64,000 nucleotides of DNA from Bacillus sp. 123MFChir2 (GCF_000383235.1 NZ_KB910946.1:1-64000), one strand, 5' to 3'; positions 29,165-39,006 are shown, numbered from the stretch's first letter. Numbers and translations: made by a program. The notes: generated by a model not told the origin, from the letters alone.

Positions 29165-29803
29165 CTAATTCTTTTTTGGTAAGACAGATACACGATGACT
29201 TGGAACCTCTAGCATACGCGTAACAGCTTCTATCACCATCTGTTTCACTTGTAAATTATCCACTCCTTTTGCAACAACAAGAACGCCGCGAACTTTCGGC
29301 TTATCTTCTCGAAGTACAATCGGAGCTTCTTTATCACCTTGGCGTACAATCACTGTTTTTTTATCCATCGATTCATCTTCAACTTTCCGCTTTCCGCCTT
29401 CTTTATCTGTTTCATCTGTCGTTTGCGATCGCTTTACTGAATTTTTATCTAGTATTTTTTCTTCTGATGAATCAAGATTAACTTCAATTGTTACATCTTT
29501 AACGCCTATAACACTTTCTAATGCTTCTTTTAATTGTTGTTCATATTCTTTTTCATATTTATCAATAGTAGATTTATTGTCACTATTCTTTTGTCCAAAT
29601 GTTGGTACATCTTTCACTTGTTCTGTTTGCGATTTGAGAACAGGTACTTCTGGCTTTTTTGCTTGGAAAAGGTTACTAGAAAACATAAGGATGATCCCGA
29701 GTATGAGTAAAATGATTAAAAATTTTGCTGAAATTTTTTTCTCTTTCTCATCTTTTTCATTTCCTTTAAAAAGATTGCGAAGAAACTGTAATATATTATT
29801 CAT
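29165..29803 (-). CDS. spoIIIAG: Stage III sporulation protein AG
   Basis: Ring-forming membrane protein of the A-Q complex. 212 residues: a short cytoplasmic N-terminus, one membrane helix (FLIILLILGIILMFSSNLF), then the extracellular domain with LESVIGVKDVTIEVNL and a charged insert (about 110-150), and a C-terminal VKQMVIEAVTRMLEVPSHRVSV. Its start overlaps the spoIIIAF stop by 8 bp. Confidence 0.94.
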   Translation of the reverse strand: MNNILQFLRNLFKGNEKDEKEKKISAKFLIILLILGIILMFSSNLFQAKKPEVPVLKSQTEQVKDVPTFGQKNSDNKSTIDKYEKEYEQQLKEALESVIGVKDVTIEVNLDSSEEKILDKNSVKRSQTTDETDKEGGKRKVEDESMDKKTVIVRQGDKEAPIVLREDKPKVRGVLVVAKGVDNLQVKQMVIEAVTRMLEVPSHRVSVLPKKN

Positions 29804-30434
29804 TTACCTTCTCTATCCCCCCTTCCACCTGAATCTTAATTTTGTTCTCTTCTAATTGCCATTTGTTTGAGAAAAATTGTTTCATTTCAGTTGTATTTTG
29901 TTCTGACGTCTTTTGAGGTTCTTTCGCGTTAATTTCTATCTTTTGGATTGTTTCAATAGCTCCTGTTCGACTTCGCTCATTTGCCTGAAGCGATACAACA
30001 ACAGACTGAATATCCTGCTGGGATTTCACTTCCTTTTTTCCTTCTGGTACTTTTATCTGTAAACTCGTAACGGCCATACCATATTGTTCTTCTAGTTCTT
30101 TTCCAACTTGTTTTTTCATTTGGACAGCCATCTGTTCTAAAATATATGCACGTTGTGAGGCTTGTATTTCTTTTTTCTTTTCACTAATTTTATTTTCTAT
30201 TGATCCGTTTGCCATATACTTCTCCTGACTAGCATTTGCAATCACATCTTGAATATCTGTTTGAAACAATTTAAATAAGGGGGTTAAGATGAGAACGACT
30301 AGAAGCAAACTTACAACGAATTTTACATATTTTTGAAAATTCGAATTAGGAAGTAACATATGAAGCATCGTTGCTAATAAGAGAAACACAATAATATTTC
30401 GAATCCACTCCACAACAAATTGCAACCGTCTCAA
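29796..30434 (-). CDS. spoIIIAF: Stage III sporulation protein AF
   Basis: 212 residues with two N-terminal membrane helices (WIRNIIVFLLLATMLHMLL; YVKFVVSLLLVVLILTPLF) and a mixed soluble domain facing the intermembrane space. It lies 3 bp after spoIIIAE and overlaps spoIIIAG. Confidence 0.93.
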   Translation of the reverse strand: MRRLQFVVEWIRNIIVFLLLATMLHMLLPNSNFQKYVKFVVSLLLVVLILTPLFKLFQTDIQDVIANASQEKYMANGSIENKISEKKKEIQASQRAYILEQMAVQMKKQVGKELEEQYGMAVTSLQIKVPEGKKEVKSQQDIQSVVVSLQANERSRTGAIETIQKIEINAKEPQKTSEQNTTEMKQFFSNKWQLEENKIKIQVEGGIEKVNE

Positions 30435-30437
30435 CTC

Positions 30438-31607
30438 CTAACGCATCATTAACGTAATGTTTCCAGCTGCGATAACAATTGTGATACTTAGAAAAAACAT
30501 AAATGATACAATAGCCAAACAAGCAAACACGTATATAATACTTCTTCCGATAATATCCAGACATTGAATAATTGCTCCTCCACCGACTGGTTGCAGCACT
30601 GCTGCCGCAAATTTATAAATGAATGCAATGCAGAAAATTTGAATAGCAGGAAAGGCAACGATAAGTAATAAAATGACAACCCCAACAATCCCCACTGTAT
30701 TTTTCAATAGAGCCGATGCACTAAGTACAGTGTCTGCTGCTTCAGTAAACATTCGGCCGACAACTGGGATAAAGTTTCCTGTTACAAACTTTGCTGTTTT
30801 CACCGCAATTCCATCCGCTACTGCCGTTGTCGTTCCTTGTACAGAGAGCACACCAAGAAAGATTGTTAAAAAAATCCCAATGATGCTAACGCTAACATTT
30901 TGCAGCAGCTTGGACAATTTTGTAACTTTATATTGATCGCTCATTGTACTGACAATACTTAAAATTGTAGCAAGGAGAAGAAGCGGTAAAACAATATAAT
31001 TCATAAGCATCCCGCTCGTATTCATTAAAAAAACAATAATTGGATGGAAGAAGGAAACAGATACAACACCGCCACCTGTCGCAATGAGCGCTAATAAAAT
31101 AGGGAGGAGTGCTAAAATGAAATCGATCATTGTTTGAATAGTGTCTCTTGTATACGTCATAACAACGTAGAAACTGTTTAAAGCAAAGACGATAAGTACC
31201 ATATAGACAACAGCATCCGCTATTTTCCCCACGCTACTTTTCGCAAAAGCAGATTGAAGCGACTGCAAAAGTGCGCTAAAAATAGTAAGCATAATGAGTG
31301 TCCCAAGGAGCTTTCCGTTAGCTACTAATTCATGAAATAAATACTTTAGTAATCCAATCATCCACTCTTTAATTGAAAACTCTTTTTCCCCTTTAACAAA
31401 CTCCATAAAACTTCCCTTTTGACTTTCTGGTAAATATCCACCGTACTTCGCAACAAGGTCATCCCAATATTTCTTTACATCCTCTATCCCAAGCTTTCCT
31501 AGTTGTTCATCTACAACATTATGTCCTGGGGGAGAAGCTTGTACGAGAATTGGAAAAGAAAAAAAGAGGAAAAAAGCAAACAAAAGCTTCATTCCAAACG
31601 GGCGCAC
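30438..31607 (-). CDS. spoIIIAE: Stage III sporulation protein AE
   Basis: 389-residue polytopic protein of the spoIIIA feeding-tube complex. A signal-like N-terminus (LLFAFFLFFSFPILVQA) precedes a soluble stretch and about six to eight membrane helices. GTG 31607 is preceded by AAAGGAGGA at 7 bp. Confidence 0.93.
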   Translation of the reverse strand: MRPFGMKLLFAFFLFFSFPILVQASPPGHNVVDEQLGKLGIEDVKKYWDDLVAKYGGYLPESQKGSFMEFVKGEKEFSIKEWMIGLLKYLFHELVANGKLLGTLIMLTIFSALLQSLQSAFAKSSVGKIADAVVYMVLIVFALNSFYVVMTYTRDTIQTMIDFILALLPILLALIATGGGVVSVSFFHPIIVFLMNTSGMLMNYIVLPLLLLATILSIVSTMSDQYKVTKLSKLLQNVSVSIIGIFLTIFLGVLSVQGTTTAVADGIAVKTAKFVTGNFIPVVGRMFTEAADTVLSASALLKNTVGIVGVVILLLIVAFPAIQIFCIAFIYKFAAAVLQPVGGGAIIQCLDIIGRSIIYVFACLAIVSFMFFLSITIVIAAGNITLMMR

Positions 31608-31620
31608 AATTCATCCTCCT

Positions 31621-32019
31621 TTATCCGGTTGGTAAAAAACCAAGAATCGTTTCGATTACAACCGTTAATATTGGAATCGCCATTACTAAAATTAAAATTT
31701 TCCCTGCTAATTCAATTTTTGAAGCAATCGCACCTTGCCCAGCATCTTTTGTAATTTGTGCACCGAATTCTGCAATATAAGCAATTCCAATAATTTTCAG
31801 TAGCGTTTCCACGTACACATTGCTCACTTTCGCTTCATTTGCAATACGCTCAATCATTGTTAAAATAGAATGAATTTGATCAATTACAAGTAAAAACATA
31901 ACGCTACTAACAAATACAATAAACAATGAAGTTACACTCGATTTATGCTGATTCAATACTGCAGCCAAAAAAGTCGCTACAAGTCCAAGCCCTACAATTT
32001 GTAATATTTCGATTCGAAT
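31621..32019 (-). CDS. spoIIIAD: Stage III sporulation protein AD (non-canonical start)
   Basis: 132 residues with about four membrane helices and the conserved KIIGIAYIAEFGAQITKDAGQ region. The only ATG/GTG/TTG start in frame is TTG 31968, which would remove the conserved first helix. Upstream the frame continues as (I)RIEILQIVGLGLVATFLAAV with AAAGGGGG just before an ATT at 32019 and an ATC at 32013. Homologues start with the same residues, so I call ATT (or ATC) as initiator. Follows spoIIIAC by 8 bp. Confidence 0.85.
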   Translation of the reverse strand: MRIEILQIVGLGLVATFLAAVLNQHKSSVTSLFIVFVSSVMFLLVIDQIHSILTMIERIANEAKVSNVYVETLLKIIGIAYIAEFGAQITKDAGQGAIASKIELAGKILILVMAIPILTVVIETILGFLPTG

Positions 32020-32027
32020 CGCCCCCT

Positions 32028-32234
32028 TTACTGAAAAAGAAAGACGCTTTTAATCTTGTCAAACAAATTGTTAATTAAAAAGGCAACTTGGAATAAAATT
32101 ACGACAAATCCAACGAGAATCACCCAGTTGGCAATATCTTCTCGCTTTAGTTCTTTCAGCACAGTATGAATGAAAGCTAATATAATACCAATTCCTGCAA
32201 TTTGAAAGATTAATCCAACGTCAATCGACATCAC
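32028..32234 (-). CDS. spoIIIAC: Stage III sporulation protein AC
   Basis: A 68-residue two-helix membrane protein (VGLIFQIAGIGIILAFIHTVL; NWVILVGFVVILFQVAFLI in pieces), the normal size of SpoIIIAC. Lies between AB and AD in the operon. Confidence 0.94.
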   Translation of the reverse strand: MMSIDVGLIFQIAGIGIILAFIHTVLKELKREDIANWVILVGFVVILFQVAFLINNLFDKIKSVFLFQ

Positions 32235-32243
32235 CTTTCCCCC

Positions 32244-32759
32244 TTACAACAGTAAAATCACGATAAGTAATCCTGTTAATACTCCTAAACTTTTCATCAT
32301 CTTTTCGTACTGAATTTGCATTTCCTTTGCTTCTCCTTCTTCTCTCTCTAAGTGAGTAATACATAAGCGAATATGCTTTTGCTGCGACTCACGATCATGT
32401 TGTCCTAGCGTTTCTCCAAATTGCTGTAGAATCTCATATTCTGTTTGCTTCAATGCTGTAAGTTTCCAGTTTTCTTGTAAACTATCCATCCATGCTTCCC
32501 GAACCGTTTGCTCTCCCCTTTCTAATCGTTCATGAAAACTATGAAATAACCAGTTCAAAGGCTTTGGCATTTGTTTTACAAGACGTGCAGCTGCCTCTGA
32601 CAATGGGGTATGTCCATACATAATTTCCGCCTCAAGTGATTGAAGGGCTGCCTTTAACAACCGTAGTTGGCGAGGACGCTCACTATATTTTTTCGCATAT
32701 GAAAAACCAAAAAATGTTGATACGGCCACAATAAGTGCAGCACCAAAAAATTTAATCAT
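32244..32759 (-). CDS. spoIIIAB: Stage III sporulation protein AB
   Basis: 171 residues, with membrane segments at both ends (FFGAALIVAVSTFFGFSYA; LGVLTGLLIVILLL) and a helical middle (LKAALQSLEAEIMYGHTPL), similar to type II secretion F proteins. Its start overlaps the spoIIIAA stop by 4 bp. Confidence 0.94.
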   Translation of the reverse strand: MIKFFGAALIVAVSTFFGFSYAKKYSERPRQLRLLKAALQSLEAEIMYGHTPLSEAAARLVKQMPKPLNWLFHSFHERLERGEQTVREAWMDSLQENWKLTALKQTEYEILQQFGETLGQHDRESQQKHIRLCITHLEREEGEAKEMQIQYEKMMKSLGVLTGLLIVILLL

Positions 32760-33679
32760 CCGCTCAGCACCTTCTCTCCGCGGCGAATCGGTTTTCCACT
32801 GCCATCCTTCACATTCATAATCGTTCCTGGTCCTTTTATTTTAGAAAGCTCAATAAAGCGTTCAAAAACGCCCAGTTCTATAATTTCCCTTAACGAAGGT
32901 CGTTTCAGTATATCTTCATGTTCTTTTCCATGCACACTAGTAAACAATTGAACACCAGCATGAACAGCTTCCATAATTGCTTCGCTATCTTCTGGCCGGC
33001 CGATTTCGTCAACAATTAATATATCGGGACTCATTGAACGAATCATCATCATCATACCTTCTGCTTTTGGACATGCATCTAGCACATCCATTCTTGTTCC
33101 AAACTCATATTGCGGTACACCTTTCACGCACCCCGCAATTTCTGACCTTTCATCTACAATACCAACTTTACAAGAGGGAATATGTTGCCTTGGAACACCT
33201 GCACTCATGAGGCGCGCTACATCACGCAGTAATGTTGTTTTACCTGTTTGCGGCGGGCCGATAATCATTGTATTGAGCCAATGCTTCTCATATAAATAGG
33301 GTATAAGCGGCTCAGCAATCCCTTTTTTTTGCCGAGCAATTCGAACATTAAATGACGCCACATCTCGAATCATTTTCACTGCGCTCTTTTCCATAATGAC
33401 TTTGCCCGCTAAACCAACGCGATGCCCTCCGCGCAATGTAACATACCCTCGCTTTAATTCTTCTTCCATCGTATAAAGTGAATATTGACTCAGCTTATTC
33501 AGCAAATACGCTGCGTCCTCTCTCGTCACAATATAGTTATAAAAATGTGCTTCCCCGCGCGCAATACATTCAAGCGGTCTTCCAATCCGAATCCGAATTT
33601 CTTCCAATCCGTCACATTCTTTATAGTCACGTATAAAATGTGCAATTTGCTTTGGCAACATCTCTAATACTTCTTTCAT
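32756..33679 (-). CDS. spoIIIAA: Stage III sporulation protein AA, secretion-type ATPase
   Basis: 307-residue cytosolic ATPase thought to power the A-Q channel. Walker A GPPQTGKTTLLRDVAR, an Asp-box DERSEIAG and Walker B DILIVDEIGRPED are intact, as in other SpoIIIAA and type II/IV secretion ATPases. First gene of the spoIIIA operon, expressed from sigma-E in relatives; I could not pick a convincing sigma-E promoter. Confidence 0.95.
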   Translation of the reverse strand: MKEVLEMLPKQIAHFIRDYKECDGLEEIRIRIGRPLECIARGEAHFYNYIVTREDAAYLLNKLSQYSLYTMEEELKRGYVTLRGGHRVGLAGKVIMEKSAVKMIRDVASFNVRIARQKKGIAEPLIPYLYEKHWLNTMIIGPPQTGKTTLLRDVARLMSAGVPRQHIPSCKVGIVDERSEIAGCVKGVPQYEFGTRMDVLDACPKAEGMMMMIRSMSPDILIVDEIGRPEDSEAIMEAVHAGVQLFTSVHGKEHEDILKRPSLREIIELGVFERFIELSKIKGPGTIMNVKDGSGKPIRRGEKVLSG

Positions 33680-33700
33680 AGCTCTCTCCCCATCACATCG

Positions 33701-33982
33701 CTATTTCAGTACCGCAATAAAAATACAGCCAATTCCAAGCGCCAAAAAAAATAATTTCAAATAAGAAATTTCACTCGTAACGCTCGCAATTCCAATTGAC
33801 ATCGTTACAATTAAAACAGTTGGGCCAACAAATGCTAGCATGCCATTTACAAACAACGCTTTTTTTGCATCATTGAAATACAACATAAGCAAAGCGGCAA
33901 AAATTTCTATGCTTCCCGAGAAGATCCTAAGAAGCGCCATTACAAGCACAGACGTTTCAAGTGCCGCTAGCCACTGTTTCAT
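33701..33982 (-). CDS. yqhV: YqhV-like membrane protein (DUF2619)
   Basis: 93 residues with three predicted membrane helices. It lies 21 bp upstream of spoIIIAA, as in B. subtilis, where yqhV is under mother-cell control. Function unknown. Confidence 0.85.
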   Translation of the reverse strand: MKQWLAALETSVLVMALLRIFSGSIEIFAALLMLYFNDAKKALFVNGMLAFVGPTVLIVTMSIGIASVTSEISYLKLFFLALGIGCIFIAVLK

Positions 33983-34180
33983 CCTCTCACCTTCTCTCGT
34001 TATCCTTACACCGTCCTAACAGCACACATATATCCCGTTCAAACAAGATAAAAGAGTACATTTGTACAACCATATGCACAGGTTGTCTATTTCAGAAGTT
34101 AAAAAGAATTTTTTAAATTATCAAATAAACATAAGTTACTATTCGCAAAATATGGTATATTGAAATAAAAGGAGGAATAT

Positions 34181-34501
34181 ATGAAAATTCTGAAAATAAC
34201 AATTACAATCATTATAGAAGTAGCTATTATTTTCTTATTTGCCAAATTTGTTAATTGGACATTTATGGAAAGTTTCTTTTTAGGAAGTTTGGCCATTTTC
34301 GGACTCACATGGCTTTTTCTTTTAAATATGAACCGAAACGCGAATATAGATCGTACCATTACAAAAAATTTGTCGGGGGTTAACAGCGGAGAAATAACAC
34401 CTTTTCAAATCCGAATGAATCCCTATATGACAGGGACTCTTCTGCTACTTACTATTAGCTTTATTATTACTGTCATTTATTACCTACCTTATTTTACATA
34501 A
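34181..34501 (+). CDS. Small membrane protein, unknown
   Basis: 106 residues behind AAAGGAGGAATAT. Three hydrophobic helices: about 7-25, 32-50 and 86-104, with a polar stretch (NRNANIDRTITKNLSG) between the second and third. It faces away from yqhV and towards efp, with its own promoter-like TATATT at about 34152 and a shared terminator. A 86-codon frame on the opposite strand is a shadow. Confidence 0.72.
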   Translation: MKILKITITIIIEVAIIFLFAKFVNWTFMESFFLGSLAIFGLTWLFLLNMNRNANIDRTITKNLSGVNSGEITPFQIRMNPYMTGTLLLLTISFIITVIYYLPYFT

Positions 34502-34542
34502 AAAAACACTCGTGGATTATCAATTCCATGAGTGTTCTTTTC
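34501..34542. terminator. Shared terminator, small membrane gene / efp
   Basis: AACACTCGTGGA and TCCATGAGTGTT (one G-T pair) with A-run on the left and TCTTTT on the right. Confidence 0.82.
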
Positions 34543-34543
34543 A

Positions 34544-35101
34544 TTACGCACGAGAAACGTATTTTGATTCTCCCGTGTTAATAATAAGCATTTCACCTTC
34601 ATTAATGAAAATCGGTACTTGTACAACTAGACCAGTTTCTAATGTAGCTGGTTTTGTTACGTTAGAAGCTGTATCGCCTTTAATGCCTGGCTCAGTCTCA
34701 ACAACTTTTAACTCAACAGTGTTTGGAAGTTCTACACCAAGTACTTCGCCTTGATATGTCATGATTGATACTTCCATGTTTTCTTTCAAGAATTTTAATT
34801 CATGTTCGATTTGCTTATCAGCAAGTTCGATTTGCTCGTATGTTCCGTTATCCATGAATACATGAGCATCACCGCTTGCATATAAATATTGCATACGACG
34901 GTTTTCGATATGCGCTTTTTCTACTTTTTCACCAGCACGGAATGTTTTTTCTTGAACAGAACCTGTGCGAAGGTTACGTAATTTAGAGCGAACAAACGCT
35001 GCACCTTTACCTGGTTTTACGTGTTGGAAATCGATAACCTGCCATAGGCTGTTGTCCACCGCAATTGTTAATCCTGTACGAAAATCATTTACTGAAATCA
35101 T
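34544..35101 (-). CDS. efp: Translation elongation factor P
   Basis: 185-residue EF-P with the three beta-barrel domains. The modification-loop region reads [18 protein letters not shown], with Lys32 at the loop tip as in Bacillus. EF-P rescues ribosomes stalled at polyproline. It follows papA (yqhT) by 20 bp. Confidence 0.97.
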   Translation of the reverse strand: MISVNDFRTGLTIAVDNSLWQVIDFQHVKPGKGAAFVRSKLRNLRTGSVQEKTFRAGEKVEKAHIENRRMQYLYASGDAHVFMDNGTYEQIELADKQIEHELKFLKENMEVSIMTYQGEVLGVELPNTVELKVVETEPGIKGDTASNVTKPATLETGLVVQVPIFINEGEMLIINTGESKYVSRA

Positions 35102-35121
35102 GCAAAAAATCCTCCTGTGTA

Positions 35122-36183
35122 TTACAAAATAATAAGTTCTTTTGGAGATTTAGTTAACACTTCATTACCTTCAGCCGTTACTATAATATCATCTTCAATG
35201 CGAACTCCGCCTACATTTGGAATATAAATTCCCGGTTCTACAGTGACTGCCATTCCTGGCTCAAGTACCGTTTCAGAGCGGAATGCTAAGCCTGGTGCTT
35301 CATGGATTTCAAGACCAATTCCATGACCTGTAGAATGTCCGAAATATTCACCATATCCTTTTTCAGTTATGTAGTCACGTGTTAATGCATCTGCCACGCG
35401 ACCAGTTAAACCAGCTTTAATACCGTTTACACCACGTAATTGTGCTTCTAGTACGATATTATAAATTTCCTTTAATTTATCAGACGGCTCACCTACTGCA
35501 ATTGTACGAGTAATATCAGAACAATATCCTTTATAGTAAGCACCGAAGTCTAATGTAACAAAATCTCCCTTTTCTATCAACTTTTCAGATGCCACGCCGT
35601 GCGGCAATGCTGAACGCAGTCCTGAAGCAACGATAATATCAAACGAAGAAGAGGTTGCTCCTTGCTTTCTCATGAAAAATTCAAGTTCATTTGACACTTC
35701 AATCTCAGATACTCCCGGGCGAATAAATGATAGAATATGCTCAAAGGCAGCATCTGCAATCTGTGCAGCTTCCTTTAATATCTTAATCTCTGAATCAGTC
35801 TTAATCAAGCGTAACTTTTCTACAATACCAGAAGTTGCAACAAATTCTGCATCAACTTCTCCTCTATATGCCGTATAAGAGCTATATGTAAGAGTATCTT
35901 GCTCAAAGCCAAGCTTTTGGATTCCTAAGTCTTTTACTTGTTTGGCAACTTCTTCAAGAATCGTACCTGCATGCTGTACGATTTCATAACCAACCGTTTG
36001 TTTTTGCGCTTGTTCAACGTAACGGAAATCTGTAATAAATAAAGCGCGTTCGTTTGAAATTAATACAACGCCCGCTGTTCCTGTAAAGTTTGTCATATAT
36101 CTACGGCTATGTTGATTCGTTAATAAAATACCATCAATACCCGCTTCTCCAAATGCATTTCTTAATTTCGTAAGTTTCTCCAT
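35122..36183 (-). CDS. papA: Xaa-Pro aminopeptidase (M24 family)
   Basis: 353-residue M24 metallopeptidase removing N-terminal residues before proline. An N-terminal creatinase-like domain is followed by the pita-bread fold with metal ligands in [18 protein letters not shown] (two Asp), [14 protein letters not shown] (His), TVEPGIY (Glu) and GVRIEDDI (Glu). The symbol yqhT is also used. It lies 3 bp after aroQ. Confidence 0.93.
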   Translation of the reverse strand: MEKLTKLRNAFGEAGIDGILLTNQHSRRYMTNFTGTAGVVLISNERALFITDFRYVEQAQKQTVGYEIVQHAGTILEEVAKQVKDLGIQKLGFEQDTLTYSSYTAYRGEVDAEFVATSGIVEKLRLIKTDSEIKILKEAAQIADAAFEHILSFIRPGVSEIEVSNELEFFMRKQGATSSSFDIIVASGLRSALPHGVASEKLIEKGDFVTLDFGAYYKGYCSDITRTIAVGEPSDKLKEIYNIVLEAQLRGVNGIKAGLTGRVADALTRDYITEKGYGEYFGHSTGHGIGLEIHEAPGLAFRSETVLEPGMAVTVEPGIYIPNVGGVRIEDDIIVTAEGNEVLTKSPKELIIL

Positions 36184-36186
36184 GAA

Positions 36187-36627
36187 TTACGCCTCCCGAA
36201 TTTTCTCCGCTAATGCAAGTAACGCTAAATGATAGCCATACAAACCGAATCCTACAATTTGCCCCGCTGTGACCGGCGCTGTAACAGATACGTGGCGAAA
36301 CGATTCGCGCTGGTGAATATTTGAAATATGTACCTCAATAACAGGAATCGAAACACTCGCAATTGCATCACGAATTGCATAGCTATAATGCGTAAATGCT
36401 CCTGGGTTTAGAATAATTCCTTTATATGTATCCTCGGCCTCATGAATGATATCAATAATGGCACCTTCATGATTAGATTGGAAACACTCTAGCTCCACTC
36501 CCAAATTTCCTGCTTGTTGCTTCATATCTGTTTCTAATGACGCTAACGTCCCCGTACCATATACATTAACCTCTCGCACACCGAGACGGTTTAAATTAGG
36601 ACCGTTAACGAGGAGCAACTTCTCCAT
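36187..36627 (-). CDS. aroQ: 3-dehydroquinate dehydratase, type II
   Basis: 146-residue dodecameric type II enzyme of the shikimate pathway. NGPNLNRLGVREVNVYG, NPGAFTHYSYAIRDAI and VHISNIHQRESFRHVSV carry the catalytic Tyr, Asn and His. YqhS in B. subtilis. First gene of aroQ-papA-efp. Confidence 0.96.
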   Translation of the reverse strand: MEKLLLVNGPNLNRLGVREVNVYGTGTLASLETDMKQQAGNLGVELECFQSNHEGAIIDIIHEAEDTYKGIILNPGAFTHYSYAIRDAIASVSIPVIEVHISNIHQRESFRHVSVTAPVTAGQIVGFGLYGYHLALLALAEKIREA

Positions 36628-36651
36628 ATATCTAACTCCTTAATAAAAATG

Positions 36652-36854
36652 TATATATAAATCCAAATTTTAAAATGACATAAAACCCTTTTCTTTTTAG
36701 ATGGGCGAGAGCGTCTAGCCATGCATAGAAGCGGTTAGGGCCTTTTTCTGCCACATGCGTTGTTCAAACAAAAGAGAAAGCGAGTAGCTCGTTACTTTTT
36801 GTTTAGCATGGCGGCAACTTTTGTGCCCAAAGGTCAAATTGGACTTGTATATAA
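36652..36854 (+). repeat. Family A MITE-like repeat, copy 4
   Basis: About 203 bp. The termini pair imperfectly: TATATATAAATCCAAATTT at 36653 against AAATTGGACTTGTATATA at 36835. Core AGATGGGCGAGAGCGTCTAG at 36699 and CTTTTTCTGCCACATG at 36742. It fills the space between aroQ and yqhR. Confidence 0.8.
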
Positions 36855-36870
36855 CATTCTATCACACCCC

Positions 36871-37362
36871 TCACTTATTTGAATAGTTTGTCTTTTCCCC
36901 GCCCCTTGTACTAATATTGTTATTCACCTCGAATGAGACGGAGTACGCAATAAAAACCCCATATAAAATAAAAATACATGCCGTCGTTACAATCGTTTCC
37001 TTAGGCATTTCCATCATGCTTTTTATAACTGGCGCAACAGGTGGAATTGCAAAGAATAGTAATCCCCACCACAAAAGCCCATATATAATACCTGGAATTA
37101 AACCTTCAAACTTACCCAAAGCTGCTTTATATATAAACGCCAAAAGAATTGAAAGTATCCCCATACATATAATACCAGCTATATTTCCCCATGCCCCTTC
37201 TTTCCAATCTCCAAGCGCAAATGGGAGCAACAAATAATTAGGTCCCGCGGCAGTAAAAGAAAAAATATAAAGAAAGTACCAAACAGCTCCCCAAAATAAG
37301 CCTCCAAACACACCTATTTGGACAATTTTTTTCGTAACAGTTTGTTCTTGTTTCACATCCAC
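36871..37362 (-). CDS. yqhR: YqhR-like membrane protein
   Basis: 163 residues with four hydrophobic helices (for example VFGGLFWGAVWYFLYIFSF and GIICMGILSILLAFIY). YqhR is a conserved integral membrane protein of spore-formers; its gene lies between aroQ and yqhQ as here. Function unknown. Confidence 0.85.
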   Translation of the reverse strand: MDVKQEQTVTKKIVQIGVFGGLFWGAVWYFLYIFSFTAAGPNYLLLPFALGDWKEGAWGNIAGIICMGILSILLAFIYKAALGKFEGLIPGIIYGLLWWGLLFFAIPPVAPVIKSMMEMPKETIVTTACIFILYGVFIAYSVSFEVNNNISTRGGEKTNYSNK

Positions 37363-37596
37363 ACCTCCGCCTACTAGTATGTCCGAAACTTATTTAAAGC
37401 ATGTTTAAATACTGCGAAATTTGTCTATAAAAAGAATAGAAAATGTCAGCCTAACCTGTTGATTTTCCTTGTCAGAAATGTACTTTTGTCGATAAAATAA
37501 AGGAAACTGTAGTGATGTCACCACAATATAATGACATTACCTAGAGTCGCTACCTCTTTTCTGAGAAGAGAGAAACAAATACAGGTTGGTGTTGAC

Positions 37597-38520
37597 ATGA
37601 CAGAGAAGACAAAACAAATCTACGGCGGTCAAGCGGTAGTAGAAGGAGTTATGTTTGGCGGTAGAGAATATACTGTTACAGCAATTCGTCGTAAAGATAA
37701 GTCTATCGAATTTTATCGATTACCTCGCGTTCGTAATAAAGTATCATCTATGTTTAAAAAAATTCCATTTCTACGCGGAATTGCAGCAATTATTGATGCA
37801 AGTGCAAACGGAGCAAAGCATTTAAATTTTGCTTCAGAACGCTTTGATGTAGATCCTTCAGAGGATGCACAATTCGCACAGAAAAAAGAAGAACAGTCAA
37901 AGTTAACGATGATACTTAGCGTTGCAGCAGTCGGTGTTTTATCCTTTATCTTCGGAAAAGTGATTTTCACGGCAGCTCCTGCACTTTTAGCAGAACTAAC
38001 AAGACCTGTTTTTCCATCTCATGCAGGGCAAATCATTGTTGAGAGTATTATTAAACTTATGTTGTTGCTTAGTTACATTTATTTTGTTTCATTGACTCCA
38101 CTTATTAAACGTGTATTTCAATATCACGGAGCAGAACATAAAGTAATTAATGCCCATGAGAACAATCTTCCATTGACAGTAAAAAACGTGCAAAAACAAA
38201 CTCGTCTCCATTATCGGTGCGGCAGCAGCTTTATTTTATTTACTGTTATTATCGGAATGTTTGTATATTTTCTCGTTCCAACCGATCCTCTTTGGATTCG
38301 CGTTTTAAATCGTATTTTGCTCATTCCTGTAGTGCTAGGTATTTCATTTGAAGTGTTGCAATTTACAAACAGCTTACGAGGTGTTCCAGTGCTCCGCGCA
38401 TTAGGATATCCTGGCTTATGGCTTCAGCTGTTAACAACGAAAGAACCAACAGATGATCAAGTTGAAGTAGCCATTGCATCATTTGAAGAACTACTGCGTT
38501 TAGAAAGAAAACAGCAATAA
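37597..38520 (+). CDS. yqhQ: YqhQ, DUF1385 membrane protein
   Basis: 307 residues from ATG 37597. N-terminal conserved GGQAVVEGVMFGG, then membrane segments and the family's hallmark YHGAEHKVINAHE (metal-ligand-like histidines), RCGSSFILF and a C-terminal YPGLWLQLLTT. DUF1385 proteins are widespread in Firmicutes, with no settled role. I rejected the extension to 37531, which lacks a ribosome site. Confidence 0.9.
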   Translation: MTEKTKQIYGGQAVVEGVMFGGREYTVTAIRRKDKSIEFYRLPRVRNKVSSMFKKIPFLRGIAAIIDASANGAKHLNFASERFDVDPSEDAQFAQKKEEQSKLTMILSVAAVGVLSFIFGKVIFTAAPALLAELTRPVFPSHAGQIIVESIIKLMLLLSYIYFVSLTPLIKRVFQYHGAEHKVINAHENNLPLTVKNVQKQTRLHYRCGSSFILFTVIIGMFVYFLVPTDPLWIRVLNRILLIPVVLGISFEVLQFTNSLRGVPVLRALGYPGLWLQLLTTKEPTDDQVEVAIASFEELLRLERKQQ

Positions 38521-38601
38521 CTTTTTCGTAATGTTATTCAATTCCGTAACCTTTCGTTAATAAACTAATTAAAATATCTTTCATTTTAGGAGGTGTTCCT
38601 T

Positions 38602-39006
38602 ATGAACGGTCGCTCTTTTATGTTCGCTCTATTTGTTGTAATTGTCGGATTGGCAATATTTAACCTTGTATCATTCACAATTGAAGACCCAATGGGAGTT
38701 GTAAAAAACATTATGATTATGCTCGTTGTTGTTGGAGTCTTTTATTTACTTTATAAAATGCTTACAAGTTCGAGCAGTTCAGCTAATAACTCACAATCTT
38801 CCTACAAACGTGCTGCGAAACAATCTAACCGAAAATATGGAAAACAAAATGTAACACCCCTAAGTAACAATCTGTTAAAGAAAAATGCTTCCGATACGAA
38901 AGGAAAGAAAGAAAATACTTCCTTCCTAAAACGAAAAAGAAAGCAATCTCATTTAACAGTCATTGAAGGTAAAAAAGGTAAAAAGAAAGACCGCGCTTCT
39001 TTTTAA
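38602..39006 (+). CDS. yqhP: YqhP-like membrane protein
   Basis: 134 residues behind TTAGGAGGTG (ATG 38602). Two membrane helices (about 4-22 and 32-50) and a long, very basic, Ser/Asn/Lys-rich tail (KKENTSFLKRKRKQ; GKKGKKKDRASF). Similar to the SA1362/YqhP family, unknown function. It ends within a terminator. Confidence 0.8.
   Translation: MNGRSFMFALFVVIVGLAIFNLVSFTIEDPMGVVKNIMIMLVVVGVFYLLYKMLTSSSSSANNSQSSYKRAAKQSNRKYGKQNVTPLSNNLLKKNASDTKGKKENTSFLKRKRKQSHLTVIEGKKGKKKDRASF

Noticed and set aside
33983-34180. Sigma-E promoter for yqhV/spoIIIA
   Set aside because: A GCATATGG resembles a sigma-E -35 but no matching -10 is found at the right distance.
34099-34359. 86-codon minus-strand frame opposite the small membrane gene
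   Set aside because: The plus-strand frame has a perfect ribosome site and helix pattern; the minus frame has neither.
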